A stretch of 64,000 bases of DNA from Acidimicrobiia bacterium (GTDB taxonomy: Bacteria > Actinomycetota > Acidimicrobiia > Acidimicrobiales > SKKL01), in NCBI GenBank assembly GCA_041676705.1, contig JBAYRL010000005.1:142607-206606 (forward strand), read 5' to 3'. The notes under the pieces were generated by a model that saw only the letters and a list, made by a program, of their open reading frames with translations, made no database searches and had not been told where the DNA came from. Made by a program: the position numbers and the translations under genes. This document shows positions 43,583 to 51,892 of this stretch, in pieces. Within the stretch, counting starts at the first letter, position 1, and each line of letters starts with the position of its first letter.

Positions 43583-45169
43583 ATGACATTAACTAGCACC
43601 TTAACGATGGCCTCATCGCAACCGTTTCCACTGCTGACGTCGCTCGTTGTTCTTCCCTTCATCGGAGCTGCGCTCATAGGGATTCTGCCCACCAAACGGG
43701 CCGAGTCAATGCGAATGGTGGCCCTAGCGACCTCAATCGCTACCGCCGCGGTAGCAGCCTTCATCCTGGCTGATTTCAACACCGCTGATGCCGGGTTCCA
43801 ATACGTAACCAATCAGCCATGGGTAGAGTCACTCGGTATTTCATGGCACCTCGGTGTCGACGGAATTTCTCTGTTCCTGGTGGCCTTAACGGCGGTTATA
43901 TTCCCCGTTTCCATTTTGGTAACAAAACCCGAACACGAATCGAAGGCTTACTATGCCTGGTTGATGTTGTTGTTGGCCGGTTCGATGGGAGTTTTCTTAG
44001 CCCTCGACCTGTTCATGTTCTTCATCTTCTTTGAGATTGTGCTGGTCCCCATGTACTTCCTCATCGGCAACTGGGGACACGGCGATCGAATTTACGCCGC
44101 CATGAAATTTTTCTTGTACACCATGGCCGGCTCGGCATTTCTATTGGTGGGAATTCTGACCACCGTTTTCTTGCATGCTCAAGCAACCGGCGGTGCCATT
44201 ACTTTCGACCTGGTGGAAATCGCCACCTCACAGTCCATCGCTACTACTAGCGCCCGCTGGCTGTTCTTGGCTTTCTCGGTGGCTTTTGCGGTCAAGGTTC
44301 CACTCTTTCCGGTACACACTTGGCTGCCCGACGCTCACACCAATGCCCCAACCGCTGGTTCGGTAATTCTGGCGGCTTTGTTGCTGAAATTCGGTACCTA
44401 CGGCTTTGTGCGTTTCGGTCTGTTCCTCTTCCCAGAAGCGGCCGTATATTTCGCACCAGTTTTTCTAACCTTGGGTGTAATCGGCATCTTGTATGGGGCG
44501 GTCGTAGCCACCATGCAAAAAGACCTAAAACGTCTTATTGCCTATTCTTCGATCGCTCACTTGGGTTTCATTGCCCTAGGTGTGTTTGCCCTTAACACCA
44601 TTGGTATCGAGGGTGGCGTGCTACAGATGGTGAACCACGGGCTCTCAACGGGTGCCTTGTTTATCTTGGTGGGTTGGATCTATGAACGACGACATACCCG
44701 GATCATGGCCGAGTTGGGTGGTATCCAACGGGTTGCGCCAATCTTTGCTGGGGTATTTACCCTGGTTATGTTCTCATCGATTGGCGTTCCGGGTCTAAAC
44801 GGTTTCATTGGCGAATACCTAGTGCTGATCGGTTCTTTTGCCTCAGCACGATGGTGGGCCGTGGCTGGTACCGCTGGTGTTATCATCGCAGCGGTTTATC
44901 TGCTGTGGGCATACCAACAGGTTTTTCATGGCACACCCAACGAAGAAAATGCCAAGTTTAAAGAACTGAGCTGGGCAGAAGGTCTAGCAATCTTGCCGTT
45001 GTTAGCTTTAATCGTATTCTTAGGCGTATACCCCAAACCGGTCCTTGAACGCATCGAACCCGCAGCTCGAGTGCTAGTGCAGCACATAGAAACAGAGGTG
45101 CCCCGATTTACCGCCAATGAGGGCGCAATTTTGAACACTTCTATTGCTAGCGCGGAGGTTACCAAATGA
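43583..45169 (+). CDS. nuoM: NADH-quinone oxidoreductase subunit M (14-subunit complex)
   Basis: A 528-residue antiporter-like subunit with about 14 helices. FFEIVLVPMYFLIG carries the conserved Glu of helix 5, HTWLPDAHTNAPTAGSVILA the helix 7-8 region with the pumping Lys nearby, and AYSSIAHLGF helix 10. The chain continues to a polar C-terminal tail and overlaps nuoN by 4 bp. Confidence 0.94.
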   Translation: MTLTSTLTMASSQPFPLLTSLVVLPFIGAALIGILPTKRAESMRMVALATSIATAAVAAFILADFNTADAGFQYVTNQPWVESLGISWHLGVDGISLFLVALTAVIFPVSILVTKPEHESKAYYAWLMLLLAGSMGVFLALDLFMFFIFFEIVLVPMYFLIGNWGHGDRIYAAMKFFLYTMAGSAFLLVGILTTVFLHAQATGGAITFDLVEIATSQSIATTSARWLFLAFSVAFAVKVPLFPVHTWLPDAHTNAPTAGSVILAALLLKFGTYGFVRFGLFLFPEAAVYFAPVFLTLGVIGILYGAVVATMQKDLKRLIAYSSIAHLGFIALGVFALNTIGIEGGVLQMVNHGLSTGALFILVGWIYERRHTRIMAELGGIQRVAPIFAGVFTLVMFSSIGVPGLNGFIGEYLVLIGSFASARWWAVAGTAGVIIAAVYLLWAYQQVFHGTPNEENAKFKELSWAEGLAILPLLALIVFLGVYPKPVLERIEPAARVLVQHIETEVPRFTANEGAILNTSIASAEVTK

Positions 45170-46728
45170 TTGCAACATTGGTGAGCTCCACAGCTTTGTT
45201 CGCACAGTTGGGCGAAACTACGCCCATTGACACACCCGAGATCGAATGGTCGGCGCTCATGCCGATCTTGATTCTCGCCGCCGGCGGAATATTGTTGCTG
45301 ACCCTCAGCTCGCTGGTGCGTTCCGTTCGTGAAACGCCTTCAGCCCATGCCGCTATAACCGTGATCATTGCTCTAGCCTCGGGTGCCTTTTGTGTGCCGC
45401 TTTGGCAGCGAGTGCAAGACCCAAGCCGCGGTCCGCTAACCGCGGTCGCCGGAGCGCTCGGAATCGACGGTTTCTCGGTGATGGCCACGGGGTTAATCGC
45501 AGTAACCGTGATTCTCACGGCCTTGCTGCTCGATGGCTATCTAAGGCGAGAAGGCCTAGATTCGGTCGAGTTCTACGCCTTGGTCTTATTAGCTGGCGCT
45601 GGCGGTGCCATCATGGCTTCTGCCAATGACCTGATCGTCATGTTCTTGGGTCTCGAAGCCTTGTCTATCGCTATCTATGTGCTTGCTGCCATGCACCATC
45701 GCCGGGCTGAATCGCAAGAAGCCGGGTTTAAGTACCTCATTGTGGGAGCGTTCTCCTCGGCGTTTTTCTTGTACGGAATCGCCATGGTTTACGGTGCTAC
45801 TGGTACTACCAGCCTGGTAGGTATCGCCAGCTTCTTGGCGGCCAATGTGCTGTTGCGAAATGCCATGTTGCTGTTGGGTATGGCGCTCTTGCTGGTAGGT
45901 TTCGCCTTCAAAATTGCGGCCGTACCTTTTGGCGGTTGGGCCCCCGACGTCTATGAGGGTTCACCTACTCCCATTACCGCCTTTATGGCGGCGGCGGTCA
46001 AGGTGGGTGCCTTTGCGGGCATGATCAGGGTTTTCTATCTGGCACTCTCGGTACAAATCGATGATTGGCAACCGCTTATTTACGCTCTAGCGGTGTTGAC
46101 CATGGTGGTGGGAGCGATTCTAGCTGTTGTGCAAACCAACGTTAAGCGCCTATTGGCCTATTCTTCTATCAGCCATGCTGGTTTTGTGCTGGTGGCCGTT
46201 TACACCGGAACCACGGTTGGCATGTCGGCCATGATGTTCTATTTGGCCGCCTACATCTTCATGGTGATTGGAAGCTTCGGCGTAGTGGGTTTGGTCTCAC
46301 AACGTGGTGATGCCGCTCACAGCTTGGATGACTACAAAGGGCTATCTAAGAGCCGCCCCGGTATTGCGTTGGCTTTCACCGTCTTCTTGTTGGCCCAAGC
46401 CGGTGTGCCGTTTACGTCTGGTTTCTTTGGCAAGTTCTATGTCATCTCGGCTGCGGTAGATTCCAAGAACTACATTTTGGCCTTGGTGGCCATGCTGGCT
46501 TCGGTAATTGCCGCCGTGTTGTATTTGAAGATTATTGTTTCCATGTACCTGAGTGCCGATGACGATGGTGCCGCGGCCACAGCCAGCGGACCTACGGTGT
46601 CTATTCCGCTGACTTCAGCGACCGCAATCGGCATTGCTGTTATCGCAACTCTCGTACTTGGCGTCTTACCAAATATTTTAGTAGACCTAGCTAATGACGC
46701 TGTTCCAGTGCTGGTAGCGCTGTCATAA
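45166..46728 (+). CDS. nuoN: NADH-quinone oxidoreductase subunit N (14-subunit complex)
   Basis: A 520-residue antiporter-like subunit and last gene of the 14-gene operon. FLGLEALSIAIYVLA, FKIAAVPFGGWAPDVYEG and AYSSISHAGFVLVAV are NuoN signatures. GFFGKFYVISAAVD matches the discontinuous helix 12 region. A short hairpin (46767-46790) lies after the stop and before the promoter of the second operon. Confidence 0.94.
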   Translation: MIATLVSSTALFAQLGETTPIDTPEIEWSALMPILILAAGGILLLTLSSLVRSVRETPSAHAAITVIIALASGAFCVPLWQRVQDPSRGPLTAVAGALGIDGFSVMATGLIAVTVILTALLLDGYLRREGLDSVEFYALVLLAGAGGAIMASANDLIVMFLGLEALSIAIYVLAAMHHRRAESQEAGFKYLIVGAFSSAFFLYGIAMVYGATGTTSLVGIASFLAANVLLRNAMLLLGMALLLVGFAFKIAAVPFGGWAPDVYEGSPTPITAFMAAAVKVGAFAGMIRVFYLALSVQIDDWQPLIYALAVLTMVVGAILAVVQTNVKRLLAYSSISHAGFVLVAVYTGTTVGMSAMMFYLAAYIFMVIGSFGVVGLVSQRGDAAHSLDDYKGLSKSRPGIALAFTVFLLAQAGVPFTSGFFGKFYVISAAVDSKNYILALVAMLASVIAAVLYLKIIVSMYLSADDDGAAATASGPTVSIPLTSATAIGIAVIATLVLGVLPNILVDLANDAVPVLVALS

Positions 46729-46766
46729 TCGTCGTTCTGCTGTACCGCAACATCCGCAAAAACTAG

Positions 46767-46790
46767 GGACAAATGCATTGTTGTTTGTCC
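46767..46790. terminator. Hairpin between the two nuo operons
   Basis: GGACAAA (46767-46773) and TTTGTCC (46784-46790) form a perfect 7-bp stem with a 10-nt loop in the 93-bp gap. It could end the first operon's transcript. Its right arm also contains the presumed -35 (TTGTCC) of the second operon, so the assignment is uncertain. Confidence 0.35.
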
Positions 46791-46814
46791 GCTCGTGACT
46801 GGATTCACTAGGGT
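46785..46814 (+). promoter_or_regulatory. Leaderless promoter of the 11-gene nuo operon
   Basis: A -35-like TTGTCC (46785-46790), an 18-nt spacer and the -10 TAGGGT (46809-46814) lie 7 nt before the GTG at 46822. The layout implies a leaderless transcript and an independent promoter for the second nuo operon. The spacer is almost entirely filled by a Rex-like palindrome. Confidence 0.5.
46793..46810. promoter_or_regulatory. Rex-like operator in the second nuo promoter
   Basis: TCGTGACTGGATTCACTA contains the symmetric core GTGA-N6-TCAC of the Rex site. It has more mismatches to the consensus than the two other sites in this window. It sits between -35 and -10, where Rex binding would block RNA polymerase. 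Confidence 0.5.
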
Positions 46815-46821
46815 AACTGAC

Positions 46822-47187
46822 GTGTCGGACTTTCTCCGGAGTTATTTAACCGTCGCAATCTTTGGCGGCTTGGCCGTAGTACTACTTGGCGCGCTGCTAG
46901 GTGTAGGTCGTCTTGTGCGACCGAACCGACCACAAGAGCAGAAGTACCTGACCTACGAAAGTGGTGTCGATGCGGTCGGCTCAGCGTGGTCACAAAGCCA
47001 CGTTCGTTACTACATCTTTGCTCTGCTCTTCGTCATGTTTGACGTGGAAGCGGTCTTTATCTTCCCATGGTCTACCAGGGTAGAAGCGTACGATGTATAC
47101 GGGCTTGTCGAGATGGCGATATTTATAGGTATCCTCACCTTGGGCCTTGTATATGCATGGCGAAAGAAGGTATTGCGATGGGTCTAG
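46822..47187 (+). CDS. nuoA: NADH-quinone oxidoreductase-type subunit A (11-subunit complex)
   Basis: A 121-residue, three-helix subunit, first gene of the second complex I operon. TYESGVDAVG and FALLFVMFDVEAVFIFPW are the family motifs. The GTG at 46822 is chosen because it follows a -10 box by 7 nt; an upstream GTG at 46795 lies inside the presumed Rex operator. It overlaps nuoB by 10 bp. Confidence 0.93.
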   Translation: MSDFLRSYLTVAIFGGLAVVLLGALLGVGRLVRPNRPQEQKYLTYESGVDAVGSAWSQSHVRYYIFALLFVMFDVEAVFIFPWSTRVEAYDVYGLVEMAIFIGILTLGLVYAWRKKVLRWV

Positions 47188-47678
47188 TCGAAAGCGGCAA
47201 ACTACCCAAGCCGCTGACATCGCTTCTTAATCTCAGTCGTAAGTACTCAATCTGGGCTTACCAGTGGGGTTTAGCGTGTTGTGCTATTGAAATGGGTGCG
47301 GCCTTGGCCTCGCCTCGATATGACGTTATGCGCTTGGGTGTCATTCCTTTCCCTGCCAGTCCTCGTCAAGCCGACCTGGTGATCATATCTGGTACTGTCA
47401 CCGATAAATTGGCACCCGCGGTTTTGCGCTTGTACGAACAGATGCCCGACCCCAAGTACGTCATCTCCATGGGCTCTTGTGCTAACTCGGGCGGTCCCTA
47501 CTGGGATTCCTACTCAGTCACCAAAGGTGTCGACCAAATCATCCCAGTCGACGTGTACGTTCCAGGTTGCCCGCCGCGTCCTGAAGCGTTGCTCGAAGGC
47601 ATCGTTCTATTACAAGAACGCATTCAGAACGAAGACATGGCGGCTCGATGGAAGGGTGAGCCCATTGTCGTCAGTTGA
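47178..47678 (+). CDS. nuoB: NADH-quinone oxidoreductase-type subunit B (11-subunit complex)
   Basis: A 166-residue subunit with all four cluster N2 ligands: tandem cysteines in LACCAIEMG, then GSCANSGG and GCPPRPE. It is shorter than the first NuoB, lacking the C-terminal extension. The ATG at 47178 gives the usual short N-terminus; an in-frame ATG at 47157 is possible. Confidence 0.94.
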   Translation: MGLVESGKLPKPLTSLLNLSRKYSIWAYQWGLACCAIEMGAALASPRYDVMRLGVIPFPASPRQADLVIISGTVTDKLAPAVLRLYEQMPDPKYVISMGSCANSGGPYWDSYSVTKGVDQIIPVDVYVPGCPPRPEALLEGIVLLQERIQNEDMAARWKGEPIVVS

Positions 47679-48354
47679 TAGTGCTCCCGAAACCGAAGAA
47701 GCAGCTCCGACCGACACCGAGCGTGAAGAGCTTCTAGCTAACTTCACCAATCGCCTGGGTGCTGAGCATGTACTTGGTTCGCACATCGATGCCGGCGATG
47801 ATATTTGGGTTCGAGTGGCTTCTGCCCATTGGGGCGACGCTGCAGAAGTGCTAAATCGTGATCTTCGCTTCAGCTACTTCACCTTCCTCTCTGGTATCGA
47901 CTGGATGCCATCGCCCTTCGGCCGTCGTCATGATTCTGAGGTCGACATCGCCTTAACCGGTGAAGAGCGAGAATTTCCCACGGACATCGTCCACGGGGTA
48001 ACTGGTGGCGAAACGCGATTTCAGGTGTTCGCTCGGGTCTATTCGATCGATGCCAAGATGGGCATCACGATTAAGGCCGACGTTCCAGAAGACACACTCA
48101 CCATGCCTACCTGGACCGGAATTTACCGCGGTGCCAACTGGCATGAACGTGAAGCTTGGGAAATGTTCGGAATTAACTTTGATGGACACCCCGATCTTCG
48201 ACACATCTATCTGCCCACCGACTTTGAGGGCCATCCTCTGCGTAAAGATTTCCCCTTGCTTGCTCGTCACATGAAACCATGGCCGGGCATTGTCGACGTA
48301 GAGCCTATGCCAGGCGAAGACGACGAAGCTAGCGATCCAGAAGAAGGTGAATAG
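47656..48354 (+). CDS. nuoC: NADH-quinone oxidoreductase-type subunit C (11-subunit complex)
   Basis: A hydrophilic-arm subunit of about 230 residues with the signature REAWEMFGINFDGHPDLRHI and GHPLRKDFPL. It has an acidic N-terminus and a very acidic C-terminus (GEDDEASDPEEGE). The start is uncertain: GTG at 47656 or TTG at 47665, the latter better spaced from GGAAGGG. The start lies inside the end of nuoB. Confidence 0.9.
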   Translation: MSPLSSVDSAPETEEAAPTDTEREELLANFTNRLGAEHVLGSHIDAGDDIWVRVASAHWGDAAEVLNRDLRFSYFTFLSGIDWMPSPFGRRHDSEVDIALTGEEREFPTDIVHGVTGGETRFQVFARVYSIDAKMGITIKADVPEDTLTMPTWTGIYRGANWHEREAWEMFGINFDGHPDLRHIYLPTDFEGHPLRKDFPLLARHMKPWPGIVDVEPMPGEDDEASDPEEGE

Positions 48355-48360
48355 CTCGCT

Positions 48361-49533
48361 ATGACCGCTATTTCTGAACGCCGCCAACTGGCCTATATGG
48401 CTGCCCAAGCCGCCGATTCTCGGGTAAACGTAGAGCTCGAAACTGGCGGCATGACCCTAAACATGGGTCCCCAGCATCCGGCGACCCACGGTACGTTGCG
48501 CATTGTGGCGCGCCTCGATGGTGAACAGGTGCTTTCGGCCGAGCCCCTCATGGGCTACATGCACCGGGGCTACGAGAAGCTCACCGAGGTACGTACTTAT
48601 CTTCAAGTAACAGCCCTCATCAACCGCATCGACTGGTTGGGTAGCTTCGCCAACGAAGTCCCCTTTATCTTGGCGGCCGAGAAGTTGATGGAGGTAGAAG
48701 CTCCTCCTCGCGCCCAGCACATTCGTACCATATTGTTTGAGCTGGCCCGGATCGCCAACATCAGCTTGTTCCTGGGTGACATGGCTTTGCAGCTCGGAGC
48801 GCAAACCCCAGCTTTCTACGCCTTCCGTGATCGTGAATACGTACTTAACAACATCGAAGCCGCCACCGGCGGACGTTTCCACTCGATGTTCGACCGTATT
48901 GGCGGCCTAAAAGACGATCTACCCAAGGGTTGGATTGAAGAGACTCGTCGTTCCATGGTCAAGATCCGCGAATTTTGCGTGATCATGGAAGACATCATTT
49001 TGGGCAACGAAATCTTCGAAGCCCGTACCCGGGGCATCGGGGTCATCCCTGCCGAGGTTGGTCTTTCCTATGGTCTCTCAGGTGCCAACATTCGGGCCTC
49101 TGGAGTCGATTGGGACCTTCGTCGCGATAACCCAGTGGGCCTAGCTTGGGACAAGGTCGACTGGAAGGTTTGGACCCACCCCGACGGCGACGCCTTCGCC
49201 CGTTTTTGGGTGCGTCTCCAAGAAGTCCGCGAGTCAACCTTCATCGTCGATCAGCTACTCGACAGCCTGCCTTCTGGGCCCATCATGGCCAAGGTGCCAC
49301 GCATTATTAAGGTGCCAGCGGGCGAGGCTTGGGTTTCAACCGAGAACCCGCTTGGTGAAATGGGCTACTACATCGTCTCTGATGGCGACCTCATGCCCTT
49401 TAGAACCAAGATTCGTTCGGCTTCTTTTAACAACGTATCCATCACGCCGTGGTTGCTTAAAGGTGTCTTTGTGCCCGACATCATCACCATCCTGGCGAGC
49501 CTCTATTTCATCCTTGGAGACATTGACCGGTGA
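48361..49533 (+). CDS. nuoD: NADH-quinone oxidoreductase-type subunit D (11-subunit complex)
   Basis: A 390-residue quinone-chamber subunit. LNMGPQHPATHG carries the quinone-site His and RTYLQV the probable tyrosine. The sequence YMHRGYEKL has Arg69 at the position of mitochondrial NDUFS2 Arg118 (Arg85 of the mature protein), the target of the methyltransferase NDUFAF7; a homologue of that enzyme is encoded right after this operon. The chain ends ILGDIDR. GTGA overlap with nuoH. Confidence 0.95.
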   Translation: MTAISERRQLAYMAAQAADSRVNVELETGGMTLNMGPQHPATHGTLRIVARLDGEQVLSAEPLMGYMHRGYEKLTEVRTYLQVTALINRIDWLGSFANEVPFILAAEKLMEVEAPPRAQHIRTILFELARIANISLFLGDMALQLGAQTPAFYAFRDREYVLNNIEAATGGRFHSMFDRIGGLKDDLPKGWIEETRRSMVKIREFCVIMEDIILGNEIFEARTRGIGVIPAEVGLSYGLSGANIRASGVDWDLRRDNPVGLAWDKVDWKVWTHPDGDAFARFWVRLQEVRESTFIVDQLLDSLPSGPIMAKVPRIIKVPAGEAWVSTENPLGEMGYYIVSDGDLMPFRTKIRSASFNNVSITPWLLKGVFVPDIITILASLYFILGDIDR

Positions 49534-50567
49534 GTGGATTGGTACTGGGCCTAGATCTTGCCTACTGGCAAACAACCCTAATTAAGGTGCTGGTAGCGGC
49601 CATTATGGCCCCTACCGCGGCCCTAATTTTGGGTTATGTGTTCTTGCTGAAGATCATGAGTTTCATGCAGAGCCGATTGGGGCCCATGGAATCGGGCCCT
49701 TACGGCTTGCTCCAGTTGATCGGTGACGGCGTGAAGTTCATTCAAAAGGAAGACATCTTCCCTGAAAAGGCCGATAAGTGGGTCTTCGCCACAGCACCAA
49801 TCGTGGTGCTTATGTCGACCCTTCTCATCTACGTCTTTGTACCGGTCGGGCCAGACCTAGTGGGCGAACCGGTTGAAACCGGAATTTTCATGACCTTAGC
49901 TGTTTCTTCAATTTCGGTCATTGGTATTTTGATGGCCGGTTGGGCTTCGGTTAACAAGTACTCGCTCATTGGTGCTCTGCGGGCCGCAGGTCAGCTAATT
50001 GCCTACGAGTTGCCCATGGTTCTGGCGGTCGTTGGTGTGGTTATCCAAGCTGGCACCCTGAATATGCAAGGCATTGTGGCCGCTCAGGCGAATGGCGAAA
50101 TCTTCGGTTGGGGTGGCATCGGAAACCCCTTCATCATCACCCAATTTGTAGGTTTCCTTATCTTCTTGGTGGCTGTTCAGGCTGAACTCACCCAAACGCC
50201 CTTCGATATGCCTGTAGCTGAATCGGAAATTATGGGTGGTTACCAAGTTGAATATTCCGGTTTCCGTTTCCTTTCTTTCTTCTTAGCTGAATTCGCTACC
50301 GCCTTCGCTTTTGCGGGTATAGCCGCCGTATTGTTCCTAGGTGGCTGGTGGATTCCGGGCTTCGATTTTGATTCCAACACTCTTAACTATCTTGGTCCGA
50401 TCGTCATGTTTGTAAAGATCATGGTCGTTTCGTTCTTAGTCTTTTGGATCCGCTTCACGTACCCACGCTTTCGTGAAGATCAGCTCCAAACCTTCGCTTG
50501 GAAAGTGCTAATCCCCTTAGCGCTGGCGAACATTGCCGTAACTGGCGTCCTAAAGGTGGTCTTCTAA
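49530..50567 (+). CDS. nuoH: NADH-quinone oxidoreductase-type subunit H (11-subunit complex)
   Basis: A 345-residue membrane subunit with eight helices. SRLGPMESGPYGLLQLIGDG and ELTQTPFDMPVAESEIMGGY are the quinone-tunnel signatures. It directly follows nuoD because nuoE, nuoF and nuoG are absent from this operon. GTG start; TAATG overlap with nuoI. Confidence 0.95.
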   Translation: MSGLVLGLDLAYWQTTLIKVLVAAIMAPTAALILGYVFLLKIMSFMQSRLGPMESGPYGLLQLIGDGVKFIQKEDIFPEKADKWVFATAPIVVLMSTLLIYVFVPVGPDLVGEPVETGIFMTLAVSSISVIGILMAGWASVNKYSLIGALRAAGQLIAYELPMVLAVVGVVIQAGTLNMQGIVAAQANGEIFGWGGIGNPFIITQFVGFLIFLVAVQAELTQTPFDMPVAESEIMGGYQVEYSGFRFLSFFLAEFATAFAFAGIAAVLFLGGWWIPGFDFDSNTLNYLGPIVMFVKIMVVSFLVFWIRFTYPRFREDQLQTFAWKVLIPLALANIAVTGVLKVVF

Positions 50568-51055
50568 TGGCTCAGCTACCAGGACTTATCAAAGGCTTAG
50601 GTGTTACCTTCCGCACGATGCTGGAACCGAATGTAACGGTCCAGTATCCCCACGAGAAGGAATCCCCGGCCCCTCGCGCCCGCGGGGTAATTGCCCTTAA
50701 GGAAGAAAACTGCACGGTGTGCATGCTTTGTGCCCGCGAATGCCCTGATTGGTGCATTTACATTGAAGGTCACAAGTATCTGGCGCCGCCTCGTCGTGAG
50801 GGTGGTAAGCCTCGTCAACGTAACGCTCTCGATCGTTTCGATATCGACTACTCACTGTGTATGTATTGCGGTATTTGCGTCGAAGTGTGTCCCTTCGAAG
50901 CTTTGTTCTGGAGCCCTGAATTCGAATATTCCGAGCCTCGGATTGCCGACCTTCTTCACGACAAAACTATGCTCGGTCACTGGATGACCACGGTCCCAGA
51001 TTTCGAACAGTACGAAGCTGGTTCGGAAGCCAAAGTAAAGAAGGTGCCCCGCTAG
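50567..51055 (+). CDS. nuoI: NADH-quinone oxidoreductase-type subunit I (11-subunit complex)
   Basis: A 162-residue subunit with two [4Fe-4S] sites, CTVCMLCARECPDWCI and CMYCGICVEVCPFEA. In an enzyme without NuoEFG this is the outermost known electron carrier, so it is the likely docking point for a ferredoxin or another donor protein. The N-terminal amphipathic segment (GLGVTFRTML) is present. The ATG is in TAATG with the nuoH stop. Confidence 0.94.
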   Translation: MAQLPGLIKGLGVTFRTMLEPNVTVQYPHEKESPAPRARGVIALKEENCTVCMLCARECPDWCIYIEGHKYLAPPRREGGKPRQRNALDRFDIDYSLCMYCGICVEVCPFEALFWSPEFEYSEPRIADLLHDKTMLGHWMTTVPDFEQYEAGSEAKVKKVPR

Positions 51056-51579
51056 TGGATGTTGTGTGGGGCGACAACGTCGCTCAGAACATAGCTTTCT
51101 ACCTGATAGCCGCGGTGATGGTGGTAGGAGCAATACGGGTTGTAACCACCAAAAACGTGGTGCACGCCGCCCTTTATCTTGTGGTCGTGCTCACTGGAGC
51201 GGCCGGACAGTTCGTGCTTCTAGGTGCCGAGTTCATCGCGGCCACCCAAATCATGGTCTATGTGGGTGCCATCGTGGTGTTGTTCCTCTTCGGGGTTATG
51301 CTCACCCGAGCCGTCTTAGGTGACGACCCGGAAATCGATGGTGCACCAGCCCAACGCAGCGCCTCGGCTTTAGTAGCGGTCATTCTGCTCGCCGTCATGG
51401 GTTATGCCATCTATGGCACAGATGGAATGTCTCGGGCCGAACTCCCGACGGAACGCTTTCAGTCGGTAACTCAGGTCAGTGACTCAATCTTTGGTACTTT
51501 CGTGGTGCCCTTTGAGGCAGTCTCAATGTTGCTGCTGTCGGCTTTGATCGGCGCCATTGTGTTGGCGAGGAGAGACTAA
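51055..51579 (+). CDS. nuoJ: NADH-quinone oxidoreductase-type subunit J (11-subunit complex)
   Basis: A 174-residue, five-helix membrane subunit. ATQIMVYVGAIVVLFLFGVML is the conserved helix 3 region. GTG start overlapping the nuoI stop by one base. nuoK follows after 4 bp with a GGAGAG site. Confidence 0.92.
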   Translation: MDVVWGDNVAQNIAFYLIAAVMVVGAIRVVTTKNVVHAALYLVVVLTGAAGQFVLLGAEFIAATQIMVYVGAIVVLFLFGVMLTRAVLGDDPEIDGAPAQRSASALVAVILLAVMGYAIYGTDGMSRAELPTERFQSVTQVSDSIFGTFVVPFEAVSMLLLSALIGAIVLARRD

Positions 51580-51583
51580 AGAG

Positions 51584-51883
51584 ATGCTCTTAACCAACTT
51601 CTTAATGCTCTCGTCGATCCTGTTTTGCATCGGCGTTTATGGGGTATTAGCTCGGCGCAACGCCGTTATGGTGCTGATGTCGGTCGAGCTCATCCTCAAT
51701 GCGGTGAACATCAACCTGGTTGCATTTGGTGCCATGCACGGCGTGGTTACTGGTCATGTGTTTGCGTTGTTCATTATTGCGGTGGCGGCCGCTGAAGTCG
51801 GTGTCGGCTTGGCGATGGTGCTACTTATTTATCGGAACCGATCGAGTATTGACCTCGATGAAGTCGATCTGCTGAAGGGCTAA
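51584..51883 (+). CDS. nuoK: NADH-quinone oxidoreductase-type subunit K (11-subunit complex)
   Basis: A 99-residue, three-helix subunit with the conserved glutamates in SVELILNAVNINL and AAAEVGVGLA. The ATG at 51584 is preceded by GGAGAG; the longer frame from 51557 overlaps the end of nuoJ. Confidence 0.94.
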   Translation: MLLTNFLMLSSILFCIGVYGVLARRNAVMVLMSVELILNAVNINLVAFGAMHGVVTGHVFALFIIAVAAAEVGVGLAMVLLIYRNRSSIDLDEVDLLKG

Positions 51884-51892
51884 TAGCGACAC

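Noticed and set aside
46795..46821. Upstream GTG start for nuoA of the second operon
   Set aside because: It lies inside the Rex-like palindrome and before the -10 box; the GTG at 46822 gives a normal NuoA N-terminus.
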